Source of the DNA: a virus
DNA length: 20,931 nt
Virus record (IMG/VR): IMGVR_UViG_3300037963_004273
Location: 1 to 20,931 of that record
Strand: one strand, 5' to 3'
Part shown: positions 1 through 8,554 of the stretch, piece after piece
How positions within the stretch are numbered: the first letter of the stretch is position 1
How the letters are laid out: the number at the start of each line of letters is the position of its first letter
Notes under the pieces: generated by a model
Database searches by the model: none
The model's input: only the letters and a program-made list of their open reading frames with translations
What the model was told of the DNA's origin: nothing
Program-made: the position numbers and the translations under genes

Positions 1-765
1 CAAGAAGATAAAGAAAAACAAAATGCTAAAAATCGTAAAGAAACAGCTAAACTTTTAACTGATTATTTAGTTAAACAATCACAAGAACGTATAGAAGCTA
101 TTGATAGAGAAATAGCTGCTGCTAACAAACAAGCAGACCATTTGCGTAAATTGGCTGAAACTGGTAATATAGAGGCTAAAGATAGTTTGGCAGAACAAAA
201 TAAAATAATAGCAGAAAACAACTTAAAAAAACAACAAGAACTTAAAAAACAACAAAGAATAAAACTTGCTGAAAGCGTTTACAGTACCTATAATCAAAAA
301 GTAAGTGAGGGCAGTAAAAATGCTCTTGCTGATACAATAAAAGATACTACAATGCTACAAGCATTTATTAATAGTTTACCAACTTTTGAAAAGGGTATAG
401 AAAACACTGGTAAAAATGGAAGAGGATTAGACGGAAAAGGTGGTTTTTTATCAATTTTACACCCAGAAGAAAGGGTTGTTCCTAAAGAAGAAAATAAATT
501 AATTGGAAATGTTACTAATAAAGATTTAGCAAATATTGTAAATGAATATAATACTGGTAAATTAATTTCAACTGGTGCTAAACAGCTTGGAAATGGCTGG
601 GATAGTGCTTTAATAGTAAAACAATTAATACAAGTACAAAATGCAATAGAAAACAGACCAGAAACAAATATAGAATTAGAGCAGATAATTGATGGTGTTT
701 TAACTATTTCAAGAAGTACAAAAAGGGGGAATAACGTAAATTATAATAGATACAAAATTAAATGA
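1..765 (+). CDS. Phage tail tape measure protein, C-terminal part (5' truncated by window edge)
   Basis: The frame is open from base 1 with no stop, so this is the end of a longer gene; the TTG at 142 is not a credible start. The first ~90 codons are charged and rich in K, E and Q, consistent with the coiled coil of a tape measure protein, which sets tail length and occupies the tail lumen. The second half contains GRGLDGKGGFLSILHPEERV (about residues 141-160 of the visible part) followed by PKEEN. I recognise this signature from the C-terminus of tape measure proteins in Bacteroidota phages. The stop overlaps the next start as ATGA, indicating translational coupling to the downstream tail gene. 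A long-tailed (sipho- or myovirus-like) virion is inferred. Identity rests on motif recall and position, not on a search. Confidence 0.75.
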   Translation, partial: QEDKEKQNAKNRKETAKLLTDYLVKQSQERIEAIDREIAAANKQADHLRKLAETGNIEAKDSLAEQNKIIAENNLKKQQELKKQQRIKLAESVYSTYNQKVSEGSKNALADTIKDTTMLQAFINSLPTFEKGIENTGKNGRGLDGKGGFLSILHPEERVVPKEENKLIGNVTNKDLANIVNEYNTGKLISTGAKQLGNGWDSALIVKQLIQVQNAIENRPETNIELEQIIDGVLTISRSTKRGNNVNYNRYKIK

Positions 766-2483
766 AGCATATTTTAAATGGTTTAGAAATCGCACCAAGA
801 AATATTGATGATATTGGTGTTATATCTAATTTTGGCGATATACCAACAGAATTAGAATTAAACGTGGATAAAATAATTGTTCCTCGTGAGGGATATAATT
901 TAATTAAAAGTCATATTAATACACTGGGTTTATTTGAGGGAATACCTTATGAAATAGTAATGAATAATGGAACAAGTTTACAGTATTATGTTGATTTAAC
1001 AGAAGAAACTTTATATAGAGAGCACGAAGTTGAAGTAAAAATTAAAAGGCGAAAAGGTAAAGATAATTTTTTAGATAGGGCTGATGGAAGCAGTTTTGAA
1101 ATGCTTAAAAAAAATGGAGTAAATTTTAATATTATTGATATACCTTATTTAATTATATCAGATAATCAAGCAGAGTTGTTTTTTCATTTAGCAATAACCA
1201 GTTATATTATGACTAAAGAATTAATATATGCTGCTGACCAAGTTGTTCAAGCAATAACTGAAATAATTGCTGCAACAACTCCAGACATCGGATTAGCTGG
1301 ACCAACTGTTCAAACTGGGGATATAATTAACATGGCTTTAAAAATAGCTGCAAGAATAGTTTATTTTGCTGCTGTTATTATTGCTGTTATAACTTTAGGA
1401 AAAGATTTAGTTAAACTTATATTTCCAAAAGTAAGATATTTAAAAGGTTGTTCAGTTAAAGATTTAGTTGAAAAGGGGTGTCAATATTTAGGTTATAATG
1501 TACAATCACAGTTATTAAATGATATAGAAAATTATCATATTTTACCAGTTCCATTAATGTCAAATAAAAGTCAAAAATGGTATGAAAATTTAGTAGATGA
1601 TTTAAATACAGATTTTAATAAAGGTTATCCAACTGCTCAAGACACTACTCCAAATTTAGGAAACTTAATACGTTCTATTGAAACAATGTTTAATGCTAAA
1701 ACAAGGGTTTACAATGGCACTGTTTATATTGAAAGGAGAGATTTTTGGCAAAATTTATCACAAAACGCTATAAACCCAGCTTTAAATATTCAAGCTGATA
1801 GAGATAATGTTTTTAAATATAATACTGAAGATATTTGGAAGCGTTATTACATACATTATCAAGTAGATTTTAGTGATACTCATACAACTGATGACTTTGA
1901 TAGTACAGATGCAGAATTTAGTTGTGAAGCTGTTACAGTTGTAAACCAAGATTTAGTTAATATAAAAGGTTTAAACGATGTTAATGTTAATTTTGCACTT
2001 GGTAAAAGAAAAGACAAACTTAATTTTATTGAAGCTGCTGCTGCTGATATATTAAGCAATATTGATTTAGTTGTTTCGGTGTTTGGTGGTAATTCTAATG
2101 TTCAAAGTTTAATAACTAACAGAATTGGAGTGTTACAAATTAGCCAACAATTCTTTTCTGTAACGAAACTTTTATACTTAATTGGTACAAAACAGCCAAG
2201 TAACTATAAAAACTTCGTTAGGGCTTCTTATTTGTGGGATAAATACCATTATATTAACCAAATACAGTTAAACAATTATAAAATAATTGAAAATGTAAGA
2301 GTGAGACTTTCTGATACAGATTTTGTAAATTTACAAATAAATAATTTTGCACAAATAGGAAACCAAGTTGTAGAAATACTTAAAATTGAATATATAGATG
2401 ACAAAAGTTATGCTTTAATAACTTATAGAGATTTTAATAATTATGCTCAAGGAAAAGTTAATACATTAACAATTAATAGTTAA
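762..2483 (+). CDS. Large tail protein downstream of tape measure (distal tail/baseplate hub candidate)
   Basis: 573 residues; the ATG sits in an ATGA overlap with the tape measure stop. In tailed phages the genes just after the tape measure usually encode distal-tail and hub proteins that close the tail tip, and this is the basis of the call. Residues ~1-130 look like a beta-rich soluble domain. Residues ~140-220 are strikingly hydrophobic, with two stretches around 140-170 and 190-215 (for example IVYFAAVIIAVITLG) that could be membrane-spanning helices. Residues ~225 onward are again soluble, with regions rich in aromatic and Asn residues. Such hydrophobic segments suggest insertion into a host membrane during DNA entry, which is inference. 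No enzymatic motif is recognised. It could equally be a tail-tip structural protein without enzymatic role. Confidence 0.6.
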   Translation: MKHILNGLEIAPRNIDDIGVISNFGDIPTELELNVDKIIVPREGYNLIKSHINTLGLFEGIPYEIVMNNGTSLQYYVDLTEETLYREHEVEVKIKRRKGKDNFLDRADGSSFEMLKKNGVNFNIIDIPYLIISDNQAELFFHLAITSYIMTKELIYAADQVVQAITEIIAATTPDIGLAGPTVQTGDIINMALKIAARIVYFAAVIIAVITLGKDLVKLIFPKVRYLKGCSVKDLVEKGCQYLGYNVQSQLLNDIENYHILPVPLMSNKSQKWYENLVDDLNTDFNKGYPTAQDTTPNLGNLIRSIETMFNAKTRVYNGTVYIERRDFWQNLSQNAINPALNIQADRDNVFKYNTEDIWKRYYIHYQVDFSDTHTTDDFDSTDAEFSCEAVTVVNQDLVNIKGLNDVNVNFALGKRKDKLNFIEAAAADILSNIDLVVSVFGGNSNVQSLITNRIGVLQISQQFFSVTKLLYLIGTKQPSNYKNFVRASYLWDKYHYINQIQLNNYKIIENVRVRLSDTDFVNLQINNFAQIGNQVVEILKIEYIDDKSYALITYRDFNNYAQGKVNTLTINS

Positions 2484-2484
2484 A

Positions 2485-2706
2485 ATGGAACAACACAAAG
2501 AATTAATAAACCAAATTAAAAGCAGTATAGATTTTCTAATGAAAAAAAATAATGAACTGTTGTCTAAAATACCAAAAGAAAAACAGCAAGAATTTACTGA
2601 TATAAGTGTTGATATAAATAGTGCTATTAATGCAGCAAAAGAAGGGAATTTAGAAAAAATAATGCAATTAAATAAGAAATACAATGCCAGTAAGAATAAT
2701 ATCTAA
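2485..2706 (+). CDS. Small helical protein between tail genes
   Basis: 73 residues, starting one base after the previous stop and overlapping the next gene by 23 bases, so it belongs to the tail operon. The protein is almost entirely charged and predicted helical (MEQHKELINQIKSSIDFLMK at the start), with heptad-like spacing of I, L and F that suggests a short coiled coil. No family is recognised. By position it may be a tail assembly chaperone-like or structural accessory protein, but nothing in the sequence proves that. Confidence 0.6.
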   Translation: MEQHKELINQIKSSIDFLMKKNNELLSKIPKEKQQEFTDISVDINSAINAAKEGNLEKIMQLNKKYNASKNNI

Positions 2707-5578
2707 CAGTTATCAAGATAACTTTAGCAGCCCAGCAACTTCAATTTATCGTTCTAATATAGGCGATAAAACAACTTTGACACAAGTTGTAGAAAGTGAT
2801 ATTAGATATTCAACTACTCAATCACCTTTGTTACTTGATGTATCTAATAATGAAATTTATTCAACTGGTCCTAATTGGCTTGATGAGGGGTTTATTGTAG
2901 GTGATACAGTTAGTGTAAACATATATGATACTGCTGGTGCTGTTGTTCATACTTATTCAACTACTGTATTATATGTTAATCAATCTATTTTAGGTTTAAA
3001 TGCTGTAACACATTTTTATGACAGTGCTGCTGGTGAAACAATGGTTATAGAAGTAACTGGTAGAAATAGGGGTGATTTATTAATTGCTTTTAACCAAATA
3101 CAAAATTCAAATAATACTGGAAGTATTTATTCATTAATAGACGGAGAAGCTACAAGAGCAACTTTTACAAATTTACACGCTTTAACTGTTGGCAGTACTC
3201 AAACTGGTGCTTTAGTAGGGAATCAAAGTGGGCAATTTTTACAAAGAATTACAATAGAACGAAATGCTGATAGTGGAAATACTCGTGTTTATACAATAAC
3301 TTATACTTTTTTAAATAGTGGTTTATATAATCAAACTGCTTTTACTTCTGCTGATTGTTTAAAAAACTATATAAGTTTAGAATGGGATATTGCAGACAAT
3401 AACCCAACAAGACAAACAGTAGTTAGTGATAGTGAAAAAGCTGATACTGGTTATTTTAATCAAGCGTATAATGTAGGAGTAGTTGATACTGTTTTACAAT
3501 CAACAAATTTTCAACAATTAGACTATTCTACAACAACAACTGGATTAGAAATAGTTATAGACGGAGATATTAATAATATTTCTCTTGGTGCTGCTTATGA
3601 AAGTGTAGATGATACTTATTACAAAAACCAAGTATTAAATCAAGAAAAAATTAGTATGATGATTTATACACAGTTAGCAACTGGAACTTTAACAAGTTTA
3701 CAGAACTCAAGTGGTGCTGGGTATAATTTAATAATAAACAGTGTTAATACAATAGGAACACAAACAACAATTAATTTTGATTTTCAGCCAAATACAGCTT
3801 TTAAAACTTTTATGGCAAATAGAAGTTTAGGAGACAGAAAGTTTTTTATTTGGGTTAAAGGTGGAACACAGAATATTATTGCTCATGCAAACCAACTATA
3901 TAAAGCAGAAGTAGCTGGGACTGTTTTAAGTTTATCTACTGATGTATTTAAAGACCATGCTAATATTGATGTTTTAGGAGATGCTGATACTCCAGCAAGG
4001 TTTGACACAGAAGATGATGTAAGTTATACAGCAAGATTTTTATTAACAAAAAACCAGCTTTATTCTACTTTTAAAGTTCGTTTAATGGCTTATAATAATG
4101 TTACTGGAGAGGAATTTGATTTACAAGAAAGTTTGTTTAGTTTTGCTTCTATACCTTATGATTCTACTACTGGAATTTATTCAATAGACCAACAGCAAAC
4201 TATTGTGACAACTTTGCCAACAACAAGTGATAAAAGAATAGCAACTTTTAAAAGATATCCAGCTAATGACACTGTTTTAAGTTATGGGGTTGAATTATAC
4301 TATCCTTTTTTATGTCGTTGGGAGTATTGGTTAAATTTATTAATTAGCACTTTTACAAGTAGTTTTTATCCAAACCAGAATAAAAATTGGCAACAGTATT
4401 CTGCTGCTACTAACTGGGGTGTAAAAATTAGATTAGAATTAACTGATAGCCCAAATGGAACAACAGATTTTTATGACAGACCATTTACTATTACTGATTA
4501 TGATTATGATGCTAATGTAGATAGTGGAATTGCTTTATATAGAGATTCTACTGGTGCTTATGTTAATATTATACCACAAGGGGAAATTATGACTATTTAT
4601 GCAGTGCATAAAAATTTAACTGGAAACTGGGCTGATGTTTGGGGTGCTATTACTGTTGAGCCTTTTGAATCTGCACCAAGACAAATAAGTAGTTCTATTA
4701 TTGATTATGACAATAATTTGCAAAACCCTTTAACTCCAGTTTCTGGAACAAAAATAGCTATAGATTTATCAACACCAGATTGGGCTGTTTTAAGTTGTAA
4801 ATTTGATACTAATAAAATAGATTTAACTAATGGTGTAAAAATTACTTCTAAAATTAAAGGCGATACTGTTGCTCCTTGGACAAATGCTTATTCTTTAGGT
4901 TTAGACGGAATTATGCAATATGCTGAAAGTGCTTCTACTTATAGTGCTTTAAATGGTTTAAGTAAAGCTACTTTTAGTGTTTGGATTAAGCCAGATAATT
5001 TAACTTCTCATAAAGTAATTTTTTCTAATCAACGTAATACAACAGCAACTGAAAGTCAGTTTTTCTTATGGTTGAGACCAAGTGCCTCTTATGCTTATGA
5101 ATTAGACTTTAGTATTGATGATACTCCATATTATTGCAGAAGTACAACTGGATATATTTCTGCTGGTGCTTGGAATCATGTTTGTATTGTATTAGATTTA
5201 AATGAAACTTGGAAATGCAAGATATATGTAAATGGTGTTGATAGAACTTATGGTCAAAATATGGGGAGTATTGCGACAACTTTACCGAATGCCAGTGGTA
5301 AATTAGCACTTGGAGAAGATTTAAATGGTTATCTTAATCCGTTTGAAGGAAACCTTGATGAGTTTGCTATTTTAGCAGATACTGCTCTTGATTCTACTGC
5401 TGTCGCAAACATATATAACAGTGGTAATCCAGCAGATTTATCAAGTTTAAGTCCGTCTTTATATTGGCGTTGTGGAGATAATAATAGTGGAACTGGGTTA
5501 ATAATAACAGACCAAGGAAGTAGTGCTAACAATGGTGCTTTAATAAACAGTGCTTCTTTTGAGACTGATGTACCTTAA
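2684..5578 (+). CDS. Large tail/receptor-binding protein with C-terminal LamG-like domain
   Basis: 964 residues, rich in T, S, N, Y and D with few charges, typical of beta-structured phage tail fibres. The ATG overlaps the preceding small gene by 23 bases. The N-terminal ~700 residues are a long beta-rich region with no recognised family. Residues ~736-930 resemble a concanavalin A/LamG-like jellyroll: GLDGIMQYA, then FSVWIKPDNL, WNHVCIVLDL, CKIYVNGVDR and NPFEGNLDEFAILADTAL, in the order characteristic of LamG domains. Such domains bind glycans, so recognition of host surface polysaccharide is likely. Its place at the end of the tail gene block fits a fibre or adhesin. Function in adsorption is inferred; the domain is visible by its motif series. 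Confidence 0.7.
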   Translation: MPVRIISNSYQDNFSSPATSIYRSNIGDKTTLTQVVESDIRYSTTQSPLLLDVSNNEIYSTGPNWLDEGFIVGDTVSVNIYDTAGAVVHTYSTTVLYVNQSILGLNAVTHFYDSAAGETMVIEVTGRNRGDLLIAFNQIQNSNNTGSIYSLIDGEATRATFTNLHALTVGSTQTGALVGNQSGQFLQRITIERNADSGNTRVYTITYTFLNSGLYNQTAFTSADCLKNYISLEWDIADNNPTRQTVVSDSEKADTGYFNQAYNVGVVDTVLQSTNFQQLDYSTTTTGLEIVIDGDINNISLGAAYESVDDTYYKNQVLNQEKISMMIYTQLATGTLTSLQNSSGAGYNLIINSVNTIGTQTTINFDFQPNTAFKTFMANRSLGDRKFFIWVKGGTQNIIAHANQLYKAEVAGTVLSLSTDVFKDHANIDVLGDADTPARFDTEDDVSYTARFLLTKNQLYSTFKVRLMAYNNVTGEEFDLQESLFSFASIPYDSTTGIYSIDQQQTIVTTLPTTSDKRIATFKRYPANDTVLSYGVELYYPFLCRWEYWLNLLISTFTSSFYPNQNKNWQQYSAATNWGVKIRLELTDSPNGTTDFYDRPFTITDYDYDANVDSGIALYRDSTGAYVNIIPQGEIMTIYAVHKNLTGNWADVWGAITVEPFESAPRQISSSIIDYDNNLQNPLTPVSGTKIAIDLSTPDWAVLSCKFDTNKIDLTNGVKITSKIKGDTVAPWTNAYSLGLDGIMQYAESASTYSALNGLSKATFSVWIKPDNLTSHKVIFSNQRNTTATESQFFLWLRPSASYAYELDFSIDDTPYYCRSTTGYISAGAWNHVCIVLDLNETWKCKIYVNGVDRTYGQNMGSIATTLPNASGKLALGEDLNGYLNPFEGNLDEFAILADTALDSTAVANIYNSGNPADLSSLSPSLYWRCGDNNSGTGLIITDQGSSANNGALINSASFETDVP

Positions 5579-5590
5579 AATTAAAATAAA

Positions 5591-5854
5591 ATGTTAAGAG
5601 AATTTATAGATGATACTTATATTATTATTAATAAAAGTGATATTAGTAGTGTAAACTTTGATGAAATAAAACAAGATAGCGTTTATACTTGTCGTTATTC
5701 AATAGATAATAAATTAGTAATATTATCTTATTTTGAAACACCAAACTTTATTAAAATAGGTAGATTAAAACCTAAAAAATATTTAACATGGAATCAAGCA
5801 GTAATAGAAATGCAGTTGCCTAACTGGAGTGAAACCCCAAAAGAAGATGAATGA
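5591..5854 (+). CDS. Hypothetical protein, 87 residues
   Basis: A small soluble protein starting 12 bases after the LamG tail protein and overlapping the next gene by 8 bases, so part of the late operon. The sequence is mixed beta with many aromatic residues (DSVYTCRYSIDNKLVILSYF) and ends in WNQAVIEMQLPNWSETPKEDE. No family is recognised. It might be a small tail accessory protein judging by position only. Confidence 0.55.
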   Translation: MLREFIDDTYIIINKSDISSVNFDEIKQDSVYTCRYSIDNKLVILSYFETPNFIKIGRLKPKKYLTWNQAVIEMQLPNWSETPKEDE

Positions 5855-6122
5855 TATATTTGACATATTAACTCAATATGGTGTTTTGGGTGTTTGGGTT
5901 TTTTATGCTATTACTCGTGAAAGGTGGTTGCTAAAAAAACTGGAGCAAATTAGTGAAAGGGCTACAAAAGAAAGAGAAGTTTGGCACAATGAAAGGCAAA
6001 ATTTTTTAAATAAATGTAACAAACAAAGAGAAGATTTTATTAAGGAAATTTCACTAATTAGACAAGAAGAAAGAAATATTTATATAAAACAATTAGAAAA
6101 AATATATAATAGTAAAAAATAA
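5847..6122 (+). CDS. BhlA/UviB-like small membrane protein (holin-like)
   Basis: 91 residues from the ATG at 5847; a GTG 18 bases upstream at 5829 is in frame, but the ATG is preferred because it gives the usual N-terminus (MNDIFDILTQYGVLGVWVFY). One N-terminal hydrophobic segment (~residues 7-24) is followed by a long, highly charged helix rich in K, R, E and Q, ending in QLEKIYNSKK. This single-TM plus charged coiled-coil plan is that of BhlA/UviB-type bacteriocin or holin proteins. A role in membrane permeabilisation during lysis is plausible, but these proteins are short and the assignment is by architecture. It sits between tail genes and a structural protein rather than next to the endolysin, so a virion-associated role is an alternative. 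Confidence 0.5.
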   Translation: MNDIFDILTQYGVLGVWVFYAITRERWLLKKLEQISERATKEREVWHNERQNFLNKCNKQREDFIKEISLIRQEERNIYIKQLEKIYNSKK

Positions 6123-6171
6123 AATAAAAAAAATCTTATTTTATTATTAATTTTGTAAAAAAAAAGAAAAA

Positions 6172-6465
6172 ATGAGTAAAGTGCAAAATGATGGAGTTTC
6201 AATAACTCTAAAAACAAGGTTAATATCTACAAGCTATAAAATTACGTCTTTAACTTATGAAGGAGATTTCGTAACTCGTGCTGATTTATTAATAGATTAT
6301 ATTAAGCAAGAATTTTATCAAGATGATGAATCTGAAGAGGGTGAGGGTGTTGAAACAATAGTGACAAGCACTACTGAATCAATGACTACTACTGCTCTTG
6401 GAACTGGAGAAGCTAACATTGATTATGAGGCTGCTGTTACTTTAGCTTTGAGTTCAAAACTGTAA
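6172..6465 (+). CDS. Hypothetical protein, 97 residues, acidic linker
   Basis: Starts after a 49-base gap. The N-terminal half (MSKVQNDGVSITLKTRLIST) looks beta-rich. The centre carries an acidic stretch (DDESEEGEGVE), then a Thr/Ser-rich segment (TSTTESMTTTALGTGEANID), ending in a short helix. No family is recognised. The composition fits a small virion or tail component. The stop is followed directly by a second stop and the GTG of the next gene, so the two are probably co-translated. Confidence 0.5.
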   Translation: MSKVQNDGVSITLKTRLISTSYKITSLTYEGDFVTRADLLIDYIKQEFYQDDESEEGEGVETIVTSTTESMTTTALGTGEANIDYEAAVTLALSSKL

Positions 6466-6468
6466 TAA

Positions 6469-7326
6469 GTGCCAGAGGAAAGAATATACCGAAAATTTGA
6501 AAGTATATTATTACCAACTTTACACTGTATTGAAGAAGAAAGAGGGTTTTTTAGGTGTTGTACTCCAGAACTGGTTTTAGCAAGTTCAACTGATGTAGCA
6601 AGTGCTAAAAATGATAAAACTTCTGCATGGATTAAATTAAGTGATGTAGCAGATACAGTTACTTTTACTTTAAAAAAAGACGGAGTTGCAACAACTTATA
6701 CTCCTATTGCAAATAATATAGTTCGTGAAAATTTTGGGAAATATACAACTATTGACTGGAGAAGTGTTTTAGCTTCTGACGGAATAGGTTGCTATACTCT
6801 TGAATTAGATTATGTTATTAGTGGTTTAACTGGGAGTATAACTTGGGGTACATTTAATCTTAAAGAATACAGTGTAAAAACATCTGAACATACTGCAAGA
6901 TTAAGAGCATATTTTAACAGTTATCAAGAAATAGAACAAATTGATTTCACAGATACTAATGTTGAAAGTACGTTTAGATTTTTTGGTTATATAGGTAACA
7001 GACAGCCAAACACCGAAATAGATAATTTAATCTATAATAATAGGGAAATGAAAAAGGTTATTAGAGAAAACCTCAATGAATATGAAATACTTTCAGACCC
7101 TATTTGTAAAGAGTTCACAAGCAAATTAGTTGATTTATATTTATTAAGTGAAAACGAATTATTTATATCAGATTATAACGCTTTTAATCACGATTATTGT
7201 ATAAAAGATAAACCAGTTATAGTTAAAGAAAGCCCAGAAATACAGTATTTTGAATACGCAAGAGATGCTGTTGTTACTTGTAAAGTTGAAGATAAATTTA
7301 AAAATAAAAGAAGTTATTTTAAATAA
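6469..7326 (+). CDS. Phage structural protein (conserved in Bacteroidota phages), GTG start
   Basis: 285 residues. The start is the GTG at 6469: an in-frame TAA lies directly upstream and the first internal ATG is about 190 codons in, so GTG is essentially forced. The protein is beta-rich. Its second half includes FGYIGNRQPNTEIDNLIYNN (~170-190), LYLLSENELFISDYN (~223-237) and DKPVIVKESPEIQYF (~246-260). From memory these resemble a conserved structural protein found near the tail genes of Bacteroides and Flavobacterium phages. The exact role (tail, baseplate or neck) is unknown. It is the last structural gene before the holin and lysis block. Confidence 0.55.
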   Translation: MPEERIYRKFESILLPTLHCIEEERGFFRCCTPELVLASSTDVASAKNDKTSAWIKLSDVADTVTFTLKKDGVATTYTPIANNIVRENFGKYTTIDWRSVLASDGIGCYTLELDYVISGLTGSITWGTFNLKEYSVKTSEHTARLRAYFNSYQEIEQIDFTDTNVESTFRFFGYIGNRQPNTEIDNLIYNNREMKKVIRENLNEYEILSDPICKEFTSKLVDLYLLSENELFISDYNAFNHDYCIKDKPVIVKESPEIQYFEYARDAVVTCKVEDKFKNKRSYFK

Positions 7327-7343
7327 TAATTTGTAATTTAGAT

Positions 7344-7664
7344 ATGAATAATATTAATGATTATACTGATGTTTATGCTGCTCTTGTAGGTATAATGGGA
7401 GCATTGCTAAAAGGTTTAAAGAGTAAAATGACACTAAAACAAACTTTTCTGGGAATGATAGTGGGTGGAATATTAGCATATTGCACAATCGGTATAATTG
7501 ATGAATTTTTGCCAGATTTAAGCCAAAGAACAACAGTTTTAGTCAGTTTTGCTGTTGGTTGGGTTGCTAATGAATTAACAGATATATTAGATAAATTTGT
7601 TAAGGATGCTTATGATATTTTTATAGCTTATATTAGAAGTTTTTTTAAAGGTAAAAACAAATGA
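7344..7664 (+). CDS. Putative holin, three predicted membrane segments
   Basis: 106 residues with hydrophobic segments at about 9-23, 34-53 and 61-80, then a positively charged C-terminus (FFKGKNK). The loops hold short charged turns (KGLKSKMTLKQ; DEFLPDLSQRTT). The pattern, including VSFAVGWVANELTDILDKF, is like the small holins that precede endolysins in Bacteroidota phages. Holins form membrane lesions that release the endolysin at the programmed time. The stop overlaps the next start (ATGA), linking it to the spanin candidate, and the amidase follows shortly after. The holin call depends on topology and context. Confidence 0.65.
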   Translation: MNNINDYTDVYAALVGIMGALLKGLKSKMTLKQTFLGMIVGGILAYCTIGIIDEFLPDLSQRTTVLVSFAVGWVANELTDILDKFVKDAYDIFIAYIRSFFKGKNK

Positions 7665-8116
7665 ACAAAATTTATTTTTTTGCTTTTTTGTTAAGTTTAT
7701 TTAGTTGCAGTCCTATTTATAGACATCAAAAATTAGTAGAAAAATATCCCTTTGTTCATACTCAAGATACAATTCTTTTAACTGATACAATAAGTATAAC
7801 TGTTCCAGAAGTAAAGCATGACACTGTATTTAGTCAGCATTATTGGACTGAAATAAGAAAAGACACTTTATTTATTGAAAAAGAACGCTTAACAATAAAA
7901 ATTTTTCACGATACGATAAAAGATAGTATTTTTGTATCTGGAAAATGCGATACAGTTTACAAACAAAAGATAATAACAAAAAAAATTCCAATAAGATATT
8001 ATAGTAAAAAAAGCGATTTATTAAAATGGATTATAATAGTCGCTGTAATTTCTCTTTTGTTTTTAGCAATATGTAAAGCAATAAAAACAGAAAGAAATGA
8101 AAATAAATCTAACTAA
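7661..8116 (+). CDS. Candidate unimolecular spanin (lipoprotein signal plus C-terminal TM)
   Basis: 151 residues. The N-terminus is a lipoprotein signal peptide: MNKIYFFAFLLSLFS with the lipobox ending at Cys16. Residues ~20-118 form a periplasmic region with repeated D-T or D-S turns (TDTI, HDTV, KDTL, HDTI, KDSI, CDTV), suggesting extended beta structure. A hydrophobic helix follows at ~121-139 (LKWIIIVAVISLLFLAI), with a short, positively charged tail. A lipid anchor at one end and an inner-membrane TM at the other is the diagnostic plan of u-spanins, such as phage T1 gp11, which fuse inner and outer membranes in the last lysis step. The start is ATGA-coupled to the holin, and the endolysin gene lies two genes downstream. 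The role is inferred from topology and context. Confidence 0.65.
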   Translation: MNKIYFFAFLLSLFSCSPIYRHQKLVEKYPFVHTQDTILLTDTISITVPEVKHDTVFSQHYWTEIRKDTLFIEKERLTIKIFHDTIKDSIFVSGKCDTVYKQKIITKKIPIRYYSKKSDLLKWIIIVAVISLLFLAICKAIKTERNENKSN

Positions 8117-8549
8117 ATTTTTAAAAGGTGTTTTAATTTTAAGTTTATCAATACTTATAGCAATACCCTTATTATTAATATCAATAGTTTTAACCCCAGT
8201 TTATCAAATAATTTGTTTTAAATGGCAAAGGGGATTAAATATTTTAGGAGAATATTTACTAAATGTTAGCATAGTTATAAGCAAGTTAATAAATGTTAGC
8301 TGCATAACTGGTTTAAATTTATGTTTTTTAAATAAAAACAGCTACAAATTTGGTAATCCAGATGATACTGTTCTTTATGTTTTAGCTAAAAACAGCAATT
8401 TAAGTGCTTTATCTTTGTTTGGTCGCATTATAACGTTCTTTATAAGGGTAATTAGCAAGAGTAGTTTAGAAAGTGCTTTAAACGACAAATTAATGCACGA
8501 CCAAGACTGCTTGTTAAGATTAAATGAAGATAATTATACATTAAACTAA
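8097..8549 (+). CDS. Membrane protein of unknown function in lysis module
   Basis: 150 residues; the ATG overlaps the spanin candidate by 20 bases. A long hydrophobic stretch occupies residues ~10-38 (GVLILSLSILIAIPLLLISIV), followed by mildly hydrophobic segments at ~48-78, with a more polar C-terminus ending HDQDCLLRLNEDNYTLN. No family is recognised. Its location between spanin and amidase suggests a lysis accessory or antiholin-like function, but no direct motif supports this. Confidence 0.55.
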   Translation: MKINLTKFLKGVLILSLSILIAIPLLLISIVLTPVYQIICFKWQRGLNILGEYLLNVSIVISKLINVSCITGLNLCFLNKNSYKFGNPDDTVLYVLAKNSNLSALSLFGRIITFFIRVISKSSLESALNDKLMHDQDCLLRLNEDNYTLN

Positions 8550-8554
8550 ACAAA

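Noticed and set aside
2466-2684. Minus-strand open reading frame of 72 residues opposite the small helical protein gene
   Set aside because: It lies exactly across a well-placed + strand gene and its product is an artefact-like F/L/S-rich sequence. No promoter pattern on that strand. The other minus-strand frames (5109-5309, 5329-5532, 9297-9515, 13130-13351, 15013-15207, 19730-19930) were rejected for the same reason.
5829-5846. GTG as alternative start for the BhlA-like membrane protein
   Set aside because: The ATG at 5847 yields the usual N-terminus and an ATGA-type overlap with the preceding stop.
6148-6155. TAATTTTG before the 97-residue gene as a promoter -7 box
   Set aside because: It matches TAnnTTTG, but no TTTG lies about 19 bases upstream, and the operon probably continues from the tail genes.
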